Of a stretch of 8,204 nt of DNA, positions 7,391 to 8,204 are shown piece after piece. The DNA is taken from positions 1-8,204 of the forward strand of contig JAGPGR010000064.1 in the NCBI GenBank assembly GCA_018055865.1, read 5' to 3'. The notes beneath the pieces are model-generated. The model searched no databases. It was not told the origin of the DNA and saw only the letters and a program-made list of their open reading frames with translations. Source of the stretch: Paludibacteraceae bacterium (GTDB lineage: Bacteria; Bacteroidota; Bacteroidia; Bacteroidales; Paludibacteraceae). A program made the translations under genes and the position numbers. The first letter of the stretch is position 1. Each line of letters starts with the position of its first letter.

Positions 7391-7525
7391 CTAAAAATTA
7401 TACATCAAGTGGAATAATCAACAATAAATAACGCATTTTTTTGTTTATAAAAGAGTAATTTTACAGTTTTAACGGAATGAATCAACAGATATAACTCATT
7501 CTGACAACATGAAATAACAGCCGGT

Positions 7526-8204
7526 ATGAAACGTGCAATTTTACTCTTTTCGATGATAATTATCACCTGGGCTGCATTTGCACAGTTGACTGCTGTGGGC
7601 AAGTTTACCACGGTTTCGCATCAGGCAGATGTCAGTTCTATTTACCTGTTTAGCACTATAGATGATAAAACTGAAATACACTACAAAAGCAACAAACCCG
7701 ATGCTTTTATTCGTTGGTTTACCTACCTGAACGGTGTAAAAACACCCCTGGCAACTGTTTCAACTGCTTCCAATTCTACATCCGTTGATACCTGGTTCAA
7801 ACCACTGAATAATACCGGATACATTGTAAGTGCAGATGGAGTGGAAACATCATGTTGGGTGTTTGATTACAGCAAATACCTTTTCGCTTCCAACTCCTTC
7901 ACAGTCTCCGACGGTGAAACACCCTGCGAAGAAATTGCTGTCAATTTGCACGGAGTAATACCTGAATTCACATACCAAAGTCCACTTGGCCGGATTCTGA
8001 CTTTATCGCGGGAATGTAAGCTGAAGTACAACACATTGACGTGGAATGGCGAAAACTGGGAAAACCGGGACACCACGATGAACTTAAAGGTACCTCCACC
8101 GGATTTTCAGGTTGAAGTTCCGCTGACTAATACAGGGTTTACACTCACCGGCGATCAGTTTGCCTCCGAACTGGACTTGCAGCCTGGAGTCATTTATGCC
8201 GATG
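7526..8204 (+). CDS. Secreted protein of unknown function, N-terminal part (runs off right edge)
   Basis: An open frame of 226 codons starts with the ATG at 7526 and continues past the window end without a stop. The first 19 residues (MKRAILLFSMIIITWAAFA) form a type I signal peptide, with cleavage before Gln20. The mature part looks like beta-rich, Ig-like extracellular domains: alternating strands, many Thr, Asn and Ser, and Trp residues at regular intervals (IRWFTYLNG, SCWVFDYSKY, LTWNGENWENRD). Three Cys fall between about residues 110 and 180. It resembles, from memory, a Bacteroidales family of long proteins whose unseen C-termini carry PKD-like and gliding-motility or type IX sorting domains; this cannot be confirmed here. 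It is transcribed divergently from the LysM cluster, 201 bases away. The start is supported by the signal peptide; the leader has no strong ribosome site. Confidence 0.8.
   Translation, partial: MKRAILLFSMIIITWAAFAQLTAVGKFTTVSHQADVSSIYLFSTIDDKTEIHYKSNKPDAFIRWFTYLNGVKTPLATVSTASNSTSVDTWFKPLNNTGYIVSADGVETSCWVFDYSKYLFASNSFTVSDGETPCEEIAVNLHGVIPEFTYQSPLGRILTLSRECKLKYNTLTWNGENWENRDTTMNLKVPPPDFQVEVPLTNTGFTLTGDQFASELDLQPGVIYAD

Noticed and set aside
7440..7463. TTTG plus TAATTTTA as a promoter for the rightward secreted-protein gene
   Set aside because: The spacer is 12 bases instead of 19-21 and the -7 box lacks its final G.

Overview
This window looks like a piece of a Bacteroidetes chromosome, most likely order Bacteroidales. 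Three things point there. Start codons follow A-rich leaders rather than strong Shine-Dalgarno sites. A well-formed Bacteroidetes-type promoter (TTTG, 19 bp, TAnnTTTG) sits upstream of one gene, with -7-type matches before two others. The gene content also fits: NifJ-type pyruvate:ferredoxin oxidoreductase, an AAA ATPase with a C-terminal DUF4143-like region, a secreted M28 peptidase, a LysM plus periplasmic-binding-protein fusion, and a PorT-like outer-membrane barrel. The overall composition is moderately AT-rich. I see no rRNA, tRNA, insertion sequence, CRISPR array or phage gene.

Layout. Positions 1-1695 (minus strand) hold an AAA-family ATPase followed by the N-terminal third of an exchange between central metabolism and ferredoxin, the start of nifJ, which runs off the left edge. 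A 271-base divergent spacer (1696-1966) carries the ATPase promoter, a candidate promoter for the rightward genes and a pair of mutually exclusive inverted repeats. Positions 1967-4004 (plus strand) hold a secreted M28-family metallopeptidase and a SixA-type phosphohistidine phosphatase 40 bases behind it. These converge on a leftward cluster (7324 to 4036) encoding a triple-LysM/periplasmic-binding-fold protein, an overlapping outer-membrane beta-barrel protein and TsaB, the tRNA t6A partner protein. A 201-base divergent spacer (7325-7525) separates this cluster from the start of a secreted protein that runs off the right edge.

How the genes fit together. The LysM protein and the barrel overlap by 20 bases and probably form an envelope module, with peptidoglycan binding on one side and the outer membrane on the other. 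TsaB appears to be a housekeeping passenger. NifJ is central anaerobic metabolism. The ATPase in front of it has a winged-helix-like segment and may be regulatory, but its partner is unknown.

Most of the window is ordinary core genome, and I do not see a clear new multi-gene system. The observations most worth checking are: the M28 peptidase, which has Val at the position where the family has its metal-bridging Asp although all its other metal ligands are present; the ATPase, which lacks the usual Walker B Glu and the usual C-terminal Glu/Lys motif; and the overlapping alternative hairpins in the 1696-1966 spacer.
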